The position numbers and the translations under genes are program-made. This document shows, piece after piece, positions 28,849 through 38,600 of a stretch of 64,000 nt of DNA. The stretch spans positions 1 through 64,000 of the forward strand of contig JABILI010000097.1 in the NCBI GenBank assembly GCA_018654575.1. Direction: 5' to 3'. The stretch's first letter is position 1, and each line of letters begins with the position of its first letter. The stretch is from Porticoccaceae bacterium. GTDB taxonomy: Bacteria > Pseudomonadota > Gammaproteobacteria > Pseudomonadales > Porticoccaceae. The notes beneath the pieces are model-generated. The model was not told the origin of the DNA. It searched no databases and saw only the letters and a program-made list of their open reading frames with translations.

Positions 28849-28956
28849 ATGACACTCGTGTATTTGCTCATAGGTTTCACTGGACTAGCAGGTGCTGCCA
28901 TTGCGAAAGATGACTTCGCTAAGTTGGAAGCACCAGAAGTAAAAAACAAGCAGTAA
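28849..28956 (+). CDS. 35-residue single-helix membrane peptide, function unknown
   Basis: Too short for the ORF track. ATG with TTAAGGAAAATAGAA upstream as ribosome site. The peptide starts MTLVYLLIGFTGLAGAAIAK, one transmembrane helix, then a charged tail of about 15 residues with acidic and lysine residues ending in KNKQ. The AGAAIA/K boundary could also be a signal-peptidase site. It is framed by the twin promoter-like element and the twin terminator, which supports a real transcription unit. I do not recognise the family. Confidence 0.55.
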   Translation: MTLVYLLIGFTGLAGAAIAKDDFAKLEAPEVKNKQ

Positions 28957-29024
28957 GAAAAACCAGCCCGCTTAGTGGCTCTAAAAATAGTACAACCAAA
29001 TTCAGCTTGAACCAAACCCCTCTT

Positions 29025-29073
29025 AATCCTTGCTATAGGATTTTCATAGGGACCTCCTAAGGTCCCTTTTTTT
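29025..29073 (+). terminator. Double-hairpin terminator, twin copy 2
   Basis: AATCCT/AGGATT hairpin followed by GGGACCT/AGGTCCC and seven T residues, about 70 bases after the small ORF. It is a close copy of the terminator at 28661. Confidence 0.8.
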
Positions 29074-29231
29074 GCACTATGCTTTTAGTCCGGACCGCAC
29101 GTGCTATTAAAGAGCTAGCTTTATATCTACTACAGGCACAAACGCCTTAAGTCTGGCCGCCTGAAAAGAGTAGTTTTAATCGCAACCTCAGCCGTAATAT
29201 TTCCCATGGCAGTTTTTAACTAGCATAGATG

Positions 29232-30032
29232 CTAACTAAATAATTCTTTGAGTTTCTCGCCGGGCTGCTCACTCCGCATGAAGGCTTCGCCCACTAAAAA
29301 ACCATGAACTTTCCTCTCACGCATTGCGGCAACATCGTCTGAGGTGTGAATACCACTCTCAGTCACCACAATGGCTTTCGTTGGAATTTTGTCCAACAAC
29401 CGATACGTATTGTCCAAGGAGACCTCAAAAGTATGTAAATCACGGTTATTAATACCAATAAGGGTGTTATCTAACTGAATAGCTATTTCTAACTCGTCCT
29501 CATTATGCACCTCAATGAGCACATCCATCCCAAGAGAAACAGTAAGTTTATGTAATTGCTTTAGCTGTATTTCATCAAGAGCTGCGACAATCAATAAAAC
29601 GCAATCAGCCCCCAGTACTCGAGCCTCGTAAATCTGGTATTCATCAACGATAAAGTCCTTCCGAATGACCGGTAGGTGACATGCCTCGCGAGCCGCCTGC
29701 AGGTGAGCATCTGAGCCTTGGAAAAAATCAATATCGGTCAATACAGATAGGCAGCAGGCTCCTCCTTTTTCATAGCTCTTAGCAATCTGTGCTGGGTCGA
29801 AACTGCTGCGAATGACTCCCTTACTCGGGGAAGCTTTTTTGATTTCTGCAATAACAGCTGATTCTCCAACACTTATTTTCCCCTTAATCGCTTCAGTAAA
29901 ACCTCTTGGCTTTGAGGCTGTTACCAAATTTTCAATCAAAAAAGATAAGGGTACCGAAGCAACGCGTTCGGCAACTTCTTCGCGCTTTCGCGCTAAAATT
30001 TTCTTTAGTATGGTCGGTGTTCCTGCGGTCAT
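29232..30032 (-). CDS. trpC: Indole-3-glycerol phosphate synthase
   Basis: Fourth step of tryptophan synthesis, TIM barrel. The ATG at 30032 ([16 protein letters not shown]) has GAGAG upstream; the track's TTG at 30053 is rejected. Motifs: [15 protein letters not shown] (catalytic Lys), [20 protein letters not shown] and VVTESGI. 266 residues, monofunctional (no TrpF domain). Last gene of trpEGDC. Confidence 0.95.
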   Translation of the reverse strand: MTAGTPTILKKILARKREEVAERVASVPLSFLIENLVTASKPRGFTEAIKGKISVGESAVIAEIKKASPSKGVIRSSFDPAQIAKSYEKGGACCLSVLTDIDFFQGSDAHLQAAREACHLPVIRKDFIVDEYQIYEARVLGADCVLLIVAALDEIQLKQLHKLTVSLGMDVLIEVHNEDELEIAIQLDNTLIGINNRDLHTFEVSLDNTYRLLDKIPTKAIVVTESGIHTSDDVAAMRERKVHGFLVGEAFMRSEQPGEKLKELFS

Positions 30033-30054
30033 GCATGTCTCTCTTTTGGTCAAG

Positions 30055-31071
30055 CTAAATACTATTAGTGAACGTCACTAGCTGATCTATTTTTGCACTC
30101 GCAGCTCCAGAGGTAATTGACTCCTGCGCCATGATAAGGCCTCCTTGAATAGAATCTGCACATCCAGCGACATACAGTGCCGCACCAGCATTGAGGGCGA
30201 TCAGATTAGCCGCGGCCGGCAATTGCCCGCCGAGTGCCGAAGTGATCATGGCGAGTGATTCCTGGGCATCCAGAACAGCTAAACCTTGCAGAGATTGCCG
30301 CGCATCAAAATAGTCATCTGGAAACAAGGAATATTCAGTAAGTTGCCCTTCTTTGTATTCAGCAACAAATGTCTCTGCTGCGATACTAATTTCATCCAAG
30401 CCATCTGCCGAGTGAACCACCATCACATGCTCCGCCCCCAATAGGCCAAGCACCTCTGCCATGGGCCGACAAAGCGCTTTATCATAAACGCCTATGAGTT
30501 GACGCTTGACGCCCGCTGGATTAGTCATTGGCCCAAGAATATTGAAGATAGATCTTAAACCTAACTCTTTCCTGGGCCCAATGGCGTATTTCATCGCACT
30601 ATGGTGAGAAGGTGCATACATAAATCCAACGCCTATTTGACTAACACACTGAGCAACCTGCTCGGCATTCAAGCTTAGATTAACGCCTGCAGCTTCAAGT
30701 ACATCAGCAGCGCCGCTTTTACTGCTTACCGAGCGATTACCATGTTTTGCAACCTGCCCTCCGGCCGCCGCCACAACAAATGTTGACGCCGTAGAAACAT
30801 TGAATAGGTTAGATTCGTCACCTCCAGTGCCCACAATATCAACTAAATGGTCACCGTAGACTTCAACGCCTGTTACAAGCTCACGCATCACTTCAACAGC
30901 GCCGGTGATTTCATCAATAGACTCGCCTTTGATGCGCAGTGCGACCAAAAAAGCACCTATTTGAGCATCACTTGCGCCACCAGACATGATCTGGCGCATG
31001 ACGTCGCGCATCGCCTTTCTAGTTAGATCCTGTTGCTTAATAATTAATGGTAAAGCATGCTTAATATCCAC
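30055..31071 (-). CDS. trpD: Anthranilate phosphoribosyltransferase
   Basis: Second step of tryptophan synthesis. [20 protein letters not shown] is the PRPP-binding signature, followed by [20 protein letters not shown]. 338 residues is normal. It begins 3 bp after the trpG stop, and the trpC start lies 22 bp beyond its stop. Confidence 0.95.
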   Translation of the reverse strand: MDIKHALPLIIKQQDLTRKAMRDVMRQIMSGGASDAQIGAFLVALRIKGESIDEITGAVEVMRELVTGVEVYGDHLVDIVGTGGDESNLFNVSTASTFVVAAAGGQVAKHGNRSVSSKSGAADVLEAAGVNLSLNAEQVAQCVSQIGVGFMYAPSHHSAMKYAIGPRKELGLRSIFNILGPMTNPAGVKRQLIGVYDKALCRPMAEVLGLLGAEHVMVVHSADGLDEISIAAETFVAEYKEGQLTEYSLFPDDYFDARQSLQGLAVLDAQESLAMITSALGGQLPAAANLIALNAGAALYVAGCADSIQGGLIMAQESITSGAASAKIDQLVTFTNSI

Positions 31072-31074
31072 TAC

Positions 31075-31653
31075 CTAAGCCTCCAAAAAGTTACGCAATA
31101 AATCATGTCCATGCTCCGTGAGGATCGATTCAGGGTGAAACTGAACACCCTCAATAGCCAATTCTTTGTGCCTTATCCCCATGATCTCATCTAATGAACC
31201 ATCTTCATTTTCAGTCCATGCAGTAATCTCAAGGCAGGGCGGCAAACTACTCTGCTCAATCACCAAAGAGTGATAACGAGTAGCCACAAAGCGTGCACCA
31301 AGCCCCTGAAAAACACCACTATTGTGATGACAGATTTTTGAAGTCTTACCGTGCATCACTTTCTTGGCGCGGATAATCTTACCGCCAAACGCCTGTCCAA
31401 TACTTTGATGGCCAAGGCAAACACCTAAAATGGGCACCTTGCCGGAAAAGTTGGTTATGGTTTCAACCGAAATACCGGCTTCATTGGGGGTGCATGGCCC
31501 TGGAGAGATGACTATCTTTTCCGGTGCTAATTTCGCAATATCCGCAATCGTGATTTCATCATTTCTAAAGACCTGGACGTCGGCATTTAATTCAGCCAAA
31601 TACTGAACAATGTTGTAGGTAAAAGAATCGTAATTATCAATCATTAAAATCAT
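31075..31653 (-). CDS. trpG: Anthranilate synthase glutaminase component
   Basis: Class I glutamine amidotransferase, 192 residues. Starts [19 protein letters not shown]; catalytic Cys in [17 protein letters not shown] and catalytic His-Glu in [14 protein letters not shown]. It overlaps trpE by four bases (ATGA), consistent with complex partners being coupled. A folate PabA role is possible, but the trp context is clear. Confidence 0.94.
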   Translation of the reverse strand: MILMIDNYDSFTYNIVQYLAELNADVQVFRNDEITIADIAKLAPEKIVISPGPCTPNEAGISVETITNFSGKVPILGVCLGHQSIGQAFGGKIIRAKKVMHGKTSKICHHNSGVFQGLGARFVATRYHSLVIEQSSLPPCLEITAWTENEDGSLDEIMGIRHKELAIEGVQFHPESILTEHGHDLLRNFLEA

Positions 31654-33128
31654 TTAACTGCCCCGCAAACCATTGCTGCTGCGCGCATTACCGCCCGAGC
31701 TTTATTCATAGTCTCCTCCCATTCTGACTCAGGGATTGAATCGGCAACAACACCACCTCCAGCCTGAACATGTAACATCTTGTCTTTGATAACCGCAGTG
31801 CGGATGGCGATAGCCATATCCATATTGCCATTCCAACCAATATAACCCACTGCTCCGCCATAAATGTTGCGTTTCACCGGCTCGAGTTCATCAATAATTT
31901 CCATGGCTCTAATCTTAGGTGCGCCACTCAATGTCCCAGCTGGCAAAGTTGCCTTCAAGACATCAATTGCACTCATCCCTGCATTCACCTGACCCACCAC
32001 ATTCGAGGTAATATGCATAACATGGGAATAACGTTCAACAACCATCTTTTCGGTCACTTCCACTGATCCTGACTGACTAATTCTTCCAACATCATTGCGA
32101 CCCAAATCAATCAGCATAAGATGCTCGGCAATCTCTTTTGGATCGGCCAGCATCTCTTTTTCTAACAATTGATCATCGGCTGCGGTTTCACCACGTCGAC
32201 GCGTGCCGGCGATAGGCCGCACGGTAACTTGCTCATCTTCCAATCGCGCTAACACTTCAGGGGAAGAGCCAACAATATGAAAGTCTTCTAGATCGAGAAA
32301 ATACATATAGGGCGAAGGATTAAGCCGGCGCAACGCACGATATAAATTTATCGGAGCTTCATCAAAGGGGGCTGAGAATCGCTGCGAAGGAACTACCTGC
32401 ATTACATCCCCAGACAGCGTGTACTCCTTCACTTTGTCCACTGCTCGCTTGTAATTATCCTTACCGAAACTTGACACAAAAGCGTCTTCAGCAAGACTAT
32501 CGCTATCCATATTCATAGGTGGTAAGTCAGGCTTTGGTTGGGCTAGTTTATGCTCTAGCTCATCAAGCCTAGTTTCAGCGTCAGCTAAAGCGTTAGGGTT
32601 TTTAGCGTCGGCATGCACTACCAGCATGATCGTGCCTGAAAGATTATCGAAAACAGCGACCTCGTCAGATGCCATCAATAATACGTCCGGCGTACCAAGT
32701 TGATCTGGCGGCGCGCTTTTAGCCAACTTTGGCTCAACATAACGCACCGTGTCATAACCAAAGTAGCCGACCAGTCCGCCGGTAAATCTAGGTAAGTCTG
32801 GCAGGTCTGGCATACTAAATAGATTTCGAAAGCGTTCCACTTCAGCCAGTGGGTCATCAGTCGTTCTGGCTACCATTGGCTTGCCGTCGCGAATGATCTC
32901 CAACCGGTTTCCATAAAGCTTAAGGACGGTAGATGTCTGTAAGCCAATGAGGGAGTAACGGCCCCATTTTTCGCCGCCTTGAACGGATTCGAAAAGATAA
33001 GAATTTGGCCCAAAAGCCAACTTTAGGTACACACTCAAGGGTGTTTCTAAATCAGCGAGCACCTCACGGGTGATAGGAATTCGGTTAAAATTTTGGGTTG
33101 CCAAGGTGGCAAATATATCGGGGTTCAT
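31650..33128 (-). CDS. trpE: Anthranilate synthase component I
   Basis: Chorismate to anthranilate, first committed tryptophan step. 492 residues. The N-terminal tryptophan feedback region includes [16 protein letters not shown]. The catalytic chorismate-binding domain has [33 protein letters not shown] and [18 protein letters not shown]. Heads the operon; a short leader ORF lies 60 bp upstream. Confidence 0.95.
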   Translation of the reverse strand: MNPDIFATLATQNFNRIPITREVLADLETPLSVYLKLAFGPNSYLFESVQGGEKWGRYSLIGLQTSTVLKLYGNRLEIIRDGKPMVARTTDDPLAEVERFRNLFSMPDLPDLPRFTGGLVGYFGYDTVRYVEPKLAKSAPPDQLGTPDVLLMASDEVAVFDNLSGTIMLVVHADAKNPNALADAETRLDELEHKLAQPKPDLPPMNMDSDSLAEDAFVSSFGKDNYKRAVDKVKEYTLSGDVMQVVPSQRFSAPFDEAPINLYRALRRLNPSPYMYFLDLEDFHIVGSSPEVLARLEDEQVTVRPIAGTRRRGETAADDQLLEKEMLADPKEIAEHLMLIDLGRNDVGRISQSGSVEVTEKMVVERYSHVMHITSNVVGQVNAGMSAIDVLKATLPAGTLSGAPKIRAMEIIDELEPVKRNIYGGAVGYIGWNGNMDMAIAIRTAVIKDKMLHVQAGGGVVADSIPESEWEETMNKARAVMRAAAMVCGAVK

Positions 33129-33188
33129 GACAGCTTCCTGGTTCTTTCATCATTTAGTTTATGCAGGCACGCAACATGCCCAAGGTGA

Positions 33189-33245
33189 CTAGCCTCGCCA
33201 ACAGCACAAACTCAACTTAAAATGAACATACAAAGTGTCTTTCAA
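33189..33245 (-). CDS. Possible trp leader peptide
   Basis: An 18-codon ORF upstream of trpE that starts with TTG and has a near-ideal ribosome site (AAGGAG, seven-base spacing). The last residues are CCWRG, so there is one Trp codon near the end. Just after the stop lies a GGCATG/CGTGCC hairpin, but it has no T tract, so classical attenuation is not demonstrated. It may be chance. Confidence 0.3.
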   Translation of the reverse strand: MKDTLYVHFKLSLCCWRG

Positions 33246-33347
33246 AGACTATCTCCTTAATCAGGTCACCATTGTAATCAATATCACGATATCAATAAAC
33301 CTTTGACCTCTGGCCGACGCCCTAAAGCTATAACTTAACTGTTACTG

Positions 33348-34019
33348 CTATCCTACGCTAGCAAGTTCAGCTCGAAGTTTACCAATAACGTCGGAGTAAT
33401 CTGGCTGGCTAAAAATGGCTGATCCCGCAACAAATGTGTCTGCACCTGCCGCAGCAATCTCCGCGATATTGGCAACGCCCACACCACCATCAACCTCTAA
33501 TCGAATGTCATAACCACTGGTATCGATCATTTTCCTGGCTTGCTTTAACTTATCAATTGTTGAGGGGATAAATGCCTGACCGCCAAAGCCTGGGTTAACT
33601 GACATTAACAATAACATATCGATTTTATCCATCACCCACTGCGTACTATCAAGGCCCGTTCCAGGATTTAACACAAGGCCAGACTTACAGCCAAGCTCGC
33701 GCACTAACTGCAAAGACCTATCAATGTGATTGGTTGCCTCTGGGTGAAATGTTATGTAACTAGCACCAGCATCGGCGAACATTCTAATTAAATCATCTAC
33801 TGGGCTAACCATAAGGTGAACATCAATCGGAGCAATAACACCATGATCCCGCAAAGCCTTACACACCATCGGCCCGATAGTCAGGTTAGGCACATAATGA
33901 TTATCCATTACATCAAAATGGACTATGTCAGCGCCTGCCTTAAGCACATTATCGACCTCTTCTCCTAGACGAGCAAAATTAGCCGCTAAAATAGACGGGG
34001 CAATTAAATAATCAGTCAT
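33348..34019 (-). CDS. rpe: Ribulose-phosphate 3-epimerase
   Basis: Interconverts ribulose-5-P and xylulose-5-P. 223-residue TIM barrel with [32 protein letters not shown] (metal/catalytic), [18 protein letters not shown] and LEVDGGVG. It lies upstream of trpE on the same strand, a common gammaproteobacterial neighbourhood. Confidence 0.96.
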   Translation of the reverse strand: MTDYLIAPSILAANFARLGEEVDNVLKAGADIVHFDVMDNHYVPNLTIGPMVCKALRDHGVIAPIDVHLMVSPVDDLIRMFADAGASYITFHPEATNHIDRSLQLVRELGCKSGLVLNPGTGLDSTQWVMDKIDMLLLMSVNPGFGGQAFIPSTIDKLKQARKMIDTSGYDIRLEVDGGVGVANIAEIAAAGADTFVAGSAIFSQPDYSDVIGKLRAELASVG

Positions 34020-34100
34020 AGGGCACCTGAGTTTGGTTAGTCATATAAGTACAATTTAGAAATCATTATATACTGCGACTGATGATAGGGCCAAAATTAC

Positions 34101-34132
34101 AAAAAAGGCCGCTAAATTTAGCGGCCTTTTTT
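34101..34132 (-). terminator. Terminator after the EF-hand gene
   Basis: Stem GGCCGCTAAA/TTTAGCGGCC (10 bp, almost no loop) flanked by six A and six T. It is symmetric and could work both ways; by position it terminates leftward transcription from the EF-hand gene before rpe. Confidence 0.8.
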
Positions 34133-34154
34133 AGATGATATCTCTCTTTTCTTG

Positions 34155-34502
34155 CTACTCTTCTGTCGAGGCTTCTCTCTCTTTTTTCAAAGCCTTTAGC
34201 TTCTTTCGCTTAGCTTTCATTTTCCCTTTCATCACCTTACGAGCTTCTTTTTTAGTGACAAAGCCATCACCATCTAAGTCCATCTCTTGGAAACGAGCAC
34301 GACCTCTGTCCGACATTTTTTGGACCATCGCCTCATGCTCCGCATGAGACACTCTGTCATCGTTATCAAGATCAGCTTCCTTAAACAAATCTCCTCGCCC
34401 TCGCTCATGACCAGGCCCTTTATCTCGCTCGCCTTTATGGTGATCAGCGAACACAGATACAGATAAAAGCGATACCAATATAAAAATAATTCCTTTATTC
34501 AT
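34155..34502 (-). CDS. Exported EF-hand calcium-binding protein
   Basis: 115 residues. Signal peptide MNKGIIFILVSLLSVSVFA, then a His/Gly/Arg-rich stretch and two EF-hand loops: DLDNDDRVSHAE (about 45-56) and DLDGDGFVTKKE (about 75-86). The tail is a very basic helix (KGKMKAKRKKLKALKK). Probably a periplasmic calcium-binding protein. It has its own terminator; partner unknown. Confidence 0.8.
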   Translation of the reverse strand: MNKGIIFILVSLLSVSVFADHHKGERDKGPGHERGRGDLFKEADLDNDDRVSHAEHEAMVQKMSDRGRARFQEMDLDGDGFVTKKEARKVMKGKMKAKRKKLKALKKEREASTEE

Positions 34503-34599
34503 CCTTATTACCTCTTCGTTTAACTGCTGGTTTGCTTATAATAACGATGTTAACGCCATTTAGTTGACAGGAAGTGTCTTTCTTATTTCCTCGATATCA

Positions 34600-34770
34600 T
34601 TACCAATCAATAAGTGGCGCTGATTTTTTCAGTCGCATGTCGCTTAATATCATCAAGTCATCTCGGATTAAATCATCATCATTTGGCAAAATAAGTGAAA
34701 GTCCTGACGAAAGATGTAAATCTGAGGCCCCTTCTTTTATACTGAGGGATAGTAGATCGCTGAGATTCAT
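34600..34770 (-). pseudogene. Remnant of pilT (N-terminal fragment)
   Basis: 56 codons missed by the track. The beginning, MNLSDLLSLSIKEGASDLHL followed by SSGL, matches the start of the twitching ATPase PilT (typically DITELLAFSVKNGASDLHLSAGL). After about residue 30 the match fades and a stop follows at 56 of about 345 residues; no Walker motifs are present. In Pseudomonas pilT lies beside yggS, and pil genes lie beside gshB, the genes found here to the right. It keeps a possible ribosome site (AAAGGA). No gene was seen at 34771-34966. Confidence 0.65.
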
Positions 34771-34966
34771 AGTAATAGTTCCTTTATTACGTCAATTAAT
34801 GGATTGTCAGTTTGTTAATTCTTAGTGTGCGATTAATAACACTGTGATTCTGAGAATAAATACCCATATTCTTTTAGTTAATAGGTCTACGCAGAAGAAC
34901 CCTAATTGGGTCCATCCTGCTGGGACAGGGATCATACTTAGATTTATACGTAAAGGCATAGATATT

Positions 34967-35917
34967 ATGGGCAATTTTCTCGGCGTGGTTATGGATCCTA
35001 TTAGGTCCATCCATTACCAAAAAGACACTACTCTGGCTTTATTGCTTGCCGCCCAAGATCACGGTTATGCGCTATTTTATATGGAGCAAAATAATCTGTT
35101 TATCGACAGTAAAGGGCCTGGCGCAAAGATGTGCCCCCTGAAGGTATATGCCGATGCCAATAGCTGGTACGAGCTAGGTGATAGTATTATTAAGCCGCTT
35201 GGTGATTTAGATGTTATTTTGATGCGCAAAGACCCTCCCTTCGACAGCGAGTTTATCTATTCCACATACATCCTTGAAGCAGCTGAACGCCTCGGCACGT
35301 TGATAGTCAACAAGCCTCAAAGTTTACGCGACTGTAACGAAAAAGTGTTTGCCACCGAGTTCCCACAATGTACGCCTCCGCTGCTGGTGAGTAGCGATCA
35401 AGAGCTGTTAAAACAATTTTTAAACAAGCACAAAGAAGTCGTGTATAAGCCACTTGATGGAATGGGAGGAACCTCAATTTTTCGGGTGCAAAAGGGTGAC
35501 CAAAACCTCAATGTCATTATCGAAACACTGACCAACTATGGCCAAAATACCATCATGGCTCAAAAATATTTGCCTGAAATTCTTAGTGGAGACAAAAGAA
35601 TACTGGTCATAGACGGGGAAGTTGTTCCCTACTGTGTCGCTAGAATTCCTGCGGCAGGAGAATTTCGAGGTAATTTGGCAGCTGGAGGTCATGGTGTGGT
35701 CCAGCCATTAGGTGCTCGAGATCATTGGATCGCTCAGGAGATTGCTCCGGTCTTAGTCAAAAAAGGCCTATTATTCGTGGGCTTAGATGTCATTGGCGAT
35801 TATCTAACAGAGATTAACGTCACTAGTCCAACCTGTGTTCGTGAAATTGATAATGCACAAGATACCGCTATAGGTGATCAATTAATGCGTGCAATTGCAA
35901 AAAGATTAGAAGCCTAA
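34967..35917 (+). CDS. gshB: Glutathione synthetase
   Basis: Joins gamma-glutamylcysteine and glycine. The ATG at 34967 yields 316 residues, the same length as the E. coli enzyme, and the expected MGNFLGVVMDPIRSI; the track start adds 41 unlikely residues. ATP-grasp motifs: LMRKDPPFDSEFIYSTYILE, NKPQSLRDCNEKVF, YKPLDGMGGTSIFRV, RGNLAAGGHG and EINVTSPTCVREI. Confidence 0.95.
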   Translation: MGNFLGVVMDPIRSIHYQKDTTLALLLAAQDHGYALFYMEQNNLFIDSKGPGAKMCPLKVYADANSWYELGDSIIKPLGDLDVILMRKDPPFDSEFIYSTYILEAAERLGTLIVNKPQSLRDCNEKVFATEFPQCTPPLLVSSDQELLKQFLNKHKEVVYKPLDGMGGTSIFRVQKGDQNLNVIIETLTNYGQNTIMAQKYLPEILSGDKRILVIDGEVVPYCVARIPAAGEFRGNLAAGGHGVVQPLGARDHWIAQEIAPVLVKKGLLFVGLDVIGDYLTEINVTSPTCVREIDNAQDTAIGDQLMRAIAKRLEA

Positions 35918-35986
35918 GTAAAAATACTCTCTAGCGCGTGACGTCTAGTGTTGAGTTTCGGTGCGTAAACCTTCATATTGAGAACT

Positions 35987-36562
35987 ATGAGTATTCCAAA
36001 AAGAACTGTTACCAGCCTAAAAAACCACTTCTTATTGGCGATGCCGGGCCTTCGTGATCCAAACTTTTCCCAGTCAGTGGTTTATATTTGTGAGCACAGT
36101 CAGGACGGCGCCATGGGCCTCATTATTAATCAACAATTAGATATCCCGGTCAACGCTATATTCAAACAACTAGACTTAGACTATCAAGATGGCTGCGGTG
36201 ATCATCTGATTTTAGATGGTGGACCTGTGGCTCGTGATCGGGGGTTTATCTTACACCGAGCCTGCACGCAACACTGGGAGTCTACTGTTGATATTTCGGA
36301 TGAAGTTAGTCTAACCGCCTCAAAGGATATTCTTAGTGACATTGCGGCCGGTAAAGGCCCTCAGAACGCTCTGGTTACTTTGGGTTATTCCAGCTGGGAC
36401 GCAGGTCAATTGGAAGAAGAACTAACCACTAATAGCTGGTTAACGATTCCAGCCAAATCAGCTATTATTTTCAACACTGAGTGCGAGAAGCGCGCCATGG
36501 TAGCTGCAGCATCCATCGGTATAAACCTTGGCATGCTGTCCATGGATATTGGACATGCCTGA
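35987..36562 (+). CDS. yqgE: YqgE/AlgH family protein (UPF0301)
   Basis: 191 residues from the ATG at 35987 (TTG at 35978 is also possible). Signature KNHFLLAMPGLRDPNFSQSVVYICEHSQDGAMGLIIN is that of UPF0301. In Pseudomonas the homologue AlgH affects alginate and virulence gene regulation; biochemical role unclear. Overlaps ruvX by eight bases; the yqgE-ruvX pair is conserved. Confidence 0.9.
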   Translation: MSIPKRTVTSLKNHFLLAMPGLRDPNFSQSVVYICEHSQDGAMGLIINQQLDIPVNAIFKQLDLDYQDGCGDHLILDGGPVARDRGFILHRACTQHWESTVDISDEVSLTASKDILSDIAAGKGPQNALVTLGYSSWDAGQLEEELTTNSWLTIPAKSAIIFNTECEKRAMVAAASIGINLGMLSMDIGHA

Positions 36563-37010
36563 TCTAAAGAAACATTCCTCATTACTTGCGTTTGACTTTG
36601 GGCTAAAGCAAATTGGTGTGGCTTATGGACAAACCCTCACCAACAACGCAAAGGGTATTGCCATTATTAAAGCGGTTGACGGCGTCCCGCAGTGGTCAGA
36701 GATAAGTGCGGTCATTGAAGAGTGGAAACCAAATATAGTACTGGTGGGCCTGCCTCTCAATATGGATGATAGTGAAAGTGAGTTAAGTGGGCGATCTAGG
36801 AAATTTGCACGCAGACTGGTGGGCCGCTTTAATGTCGAGGTACAAATGGTCGATGAGCGACTTACAAGCCAAGAAGCAAAATCATTTGTGCGAGAGCAGG
36901 CGGGAAACCAAAAAGGAAGAAGCCACGATCTAACAAAAATAGACCATATTGCGGCCTCATTAATATTGCAAAGTTGGCTAGATGATCCTGGTTTAGGGCA
37001 GCAGCCTTAA
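36555..37010 (+). CDS. ruvX: Holliday junction resolvase-like RuvX/YqgF
   Basis: RNase H-fold nuclease linked to 16S rRNA 5' processing and antitermination. The ATG at 36555 is chosen; the track start lies further inside yqgE. Motifs: LAFDFGLKQIGVAYG (catalytic Asp), VGLPLNMDDSESE, DERLTSQEA and IDHIAASLILQSWL (C-terminal Asp). 151 residues is normal. Confidence 0.93.
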   Translation: MPDLKKHSSLLAFDFGLKQIGVAYGQTLTNNAKGIAIIKAVDGVPQWSEISAVIEEWKPNIVLVGLPLNMDDSESELSGRSRKFARRLVGRFNVEVQMVDERLTSQEAKSFVREQAGNQKGRSHDLTKIDHIAASLILQSWLDDPGLGQQP

Positions 37011-37052
37011 TACCACCCACTAATTGCGAAACAACGAATAAAGACAGCCTCC

Positions 37053-37757
37053 ATGCAAGATCAAAGTAATAGAATAGCGGCTCTCAGATCGCGGCTCAAA
37101 GTAGCTGCTGCCGAGGCTCAGCGACCGGTTTCTGAAGTGACATTGCTCGCTGTCAGCAAAACCCGGACGTCTGAGCAAGTAACACAAGCCAATGTCAGTG
37201 GACTGACAAGCTTTGGTGAGAATTATCTGCAGGAAGCTCTAAAAAAAGTTTCTGCATTAAAAACTTTAATACTAGACTGGCATTTTATTGGCCCGATACA
37301 GTCAAACAAGACTCGTCAAATAGCTGAGCACTTTTCGTGGGTGCACAGCGTAGACCGACTGAAAATTGCCCAGCGTTTAAGTGCCCAGAGGCCTACAAAT
37401 ATGCCTCCTCTCAATATTTGCTTACAAGTGAATATTGACGATGAACCAACCAAAGCAGGGTTTGAACCAAGTGACTTGCTAACAGTGGTCTCTGAGATAG
37501 CTAGACTACCCAATTTAAGATTGCGCGGTCTAATGGCAATGCCTGAAGCTCGGAAAGACAAACAGGAACAGCGTATACCCTTTCGTCAACTGCGAAAATT
37601 AAGAGATGAGATAAACCAGTCACTGGACAATTCTCAAAAATTGGATACCCTCTCAATGGGGATGTCTGCCGATCTTGAAGCCGCTATCCTTGAGGGCGCA
37701 ACTATTGTTAGAGTGGGCACTGATATTTTTGGCCCAAGAAGCACAACAGCAGGGTGA
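37053..37757 (+). CDS. yggS: PLP homeostasis protein YggS
   Basis: COG0325, alanine-racemase-like single domain that buffers pyridoxal phosphate. PLP lysine in LLAVSKTRT; FGENYLQEALKK, WHFIGPIQSNKTR and the phosphate-binding SMGMSADLEAAILEGATIVRVGTDIFG complete the family pattern. Three bases separate it from proC. Confidence 0.94.
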   Translation: MQDQSNRIAALRSRLKVAAAEAQRPVSEVTLLAVSKTRTSEQVTQANVSGLTSFGENYLQEALKKVSALKTLILDWHFIGPIQSNKTRQIAEHFSWVHSVDRLKIAQRLSAQRPTNMPPLNICLQVNIDDEPTKAGFEPSDLLTVVSEIARLPNLRLRGLMAMPEARKDKQEQRIPFRQLRKLRDEINQSLDNSQKLDTLSMGMSADLEAAILEGATIVRVGTDIFGPRSTTAG

Positions 37758-37760
37758 TGT

Positions 37761-38576
37761 ATGAGTTTGATTGTATTTATTGGTGGCGGCAACATGGCTT
37801 CTTGTTTAGTCGGGGGTACTATTGCCAATGGCTTTAAGCCAGCTGATATCCTAGTCAGCGAGCCTAATGAGGCTAGCAGAGAGCGACTAAAAGAAGAATT
37901 TGGGGTCACTGTGAGCGAAGATAATAAAGCTGCTGTGGCTAATGCAACCGTAGTAGTACTAGCCGTCAAGCCTCAAATTATGCGCAAAGTGGCGATGGAT
38001 CTAGCACCAGCGTTGAACGATCAAGCTGTGGTGGTATCGATAGCAGCAGGCATCTCAGCAGAGTCTCTTCAGGGCTGGCTTGGTTCCTCAGTAGCCATCA
38101 TTAGAGCTATGCCCAATACGCCTTCGCTGGTTCTAGCCGGAGCAACAGCCCTATTTGCCAATCAGTTCACCACAGAACCACAAAAGGCGATGGTTACCAG
38201 TATTTTCCAAGCCGTGGGTTACTGTTGCTGGGTTGATATAGAAGATCAGATAAATGCGGTGGTTGCAGTATCGGGTAGCGGACCGGCCTATTTTTTCCGA
38301 ATTTTGGAGATTATGCAGCAGGTCGGTCAAGAACTAGGATTATCGGAAGATATAGCGCGCGAGCTTGCGTCTCACACAGCCCTAGGCGCATCTCAGATGG
38401 CTCTTCAATCGGGCAGCAGTCCATCACAGCTTAGACGACAAGTTACCTCACCTGGGGGCACTACAGAACGCGCCCTAAGCACCTTTCAAAAAGAAGGCCT
38501 GGAAACCATTTTTCGGAATGCCATGACCAGCGCTCTTAAGCGAGCTGAAGAAATGTCCAAAGATTTTGCAGAGTAG
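37761..38576 (+). CDS. proC: Pyrroline-5-carboxylate reductase
   Basis: Last step of proline synthesis. N-terminal Rossmann motif FIGGGNMASCLVGG, AVKPQIM, RAMPNTPSLVLAGATAL, and the C-terminal signature QVTSPGGTTERALSTFQKEG. 271 residues. Sits between yggS and yggT as in many gammaproteobacteria. Confidence 0.95.
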   Translation: MSLIVFIGGGNMASCLVGGTIANGFKPADILVSEPNEASRERLKEEFGVTVSEDNKAAVANATVVVLAVKPQIMRKVAMDLAPALNDQAVVVSIAAGISAESLQGWLGSSVAIIRAMPNTPSLVLAGATALFANQFTTEPQKAMVTSIFQAVGYCCWVDIEDQINAVVAVSGSGPAYFFRILEIMQQVGQELGLSEDIARELASHTALGASQMALQSGSSPSQLRRQVTSPGGTTERALSTFQKEGLETIFRNAMTSALKRAEEMSKDFAE

Positions 38577-38600
38577 TCAATTTAAAAAAGGAGTTAATTG

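Noticed and set aside
29161-29223. Hydrophobic 20-codon frame (LKRVVLIATSAVIF...) just before the trpC end
   Set aside because: It looks like a membrane peptide but has no ATG, GTG or TTG start and no ribosome site; CTG is the only candidate.
34574-34825. 83-codon plus-strand ORF in the pilT remnant region
   Set aside because: It is antisense to the PilT-like frame, has no recognisable domain, and its composition looks like a reverse-strand shadow.
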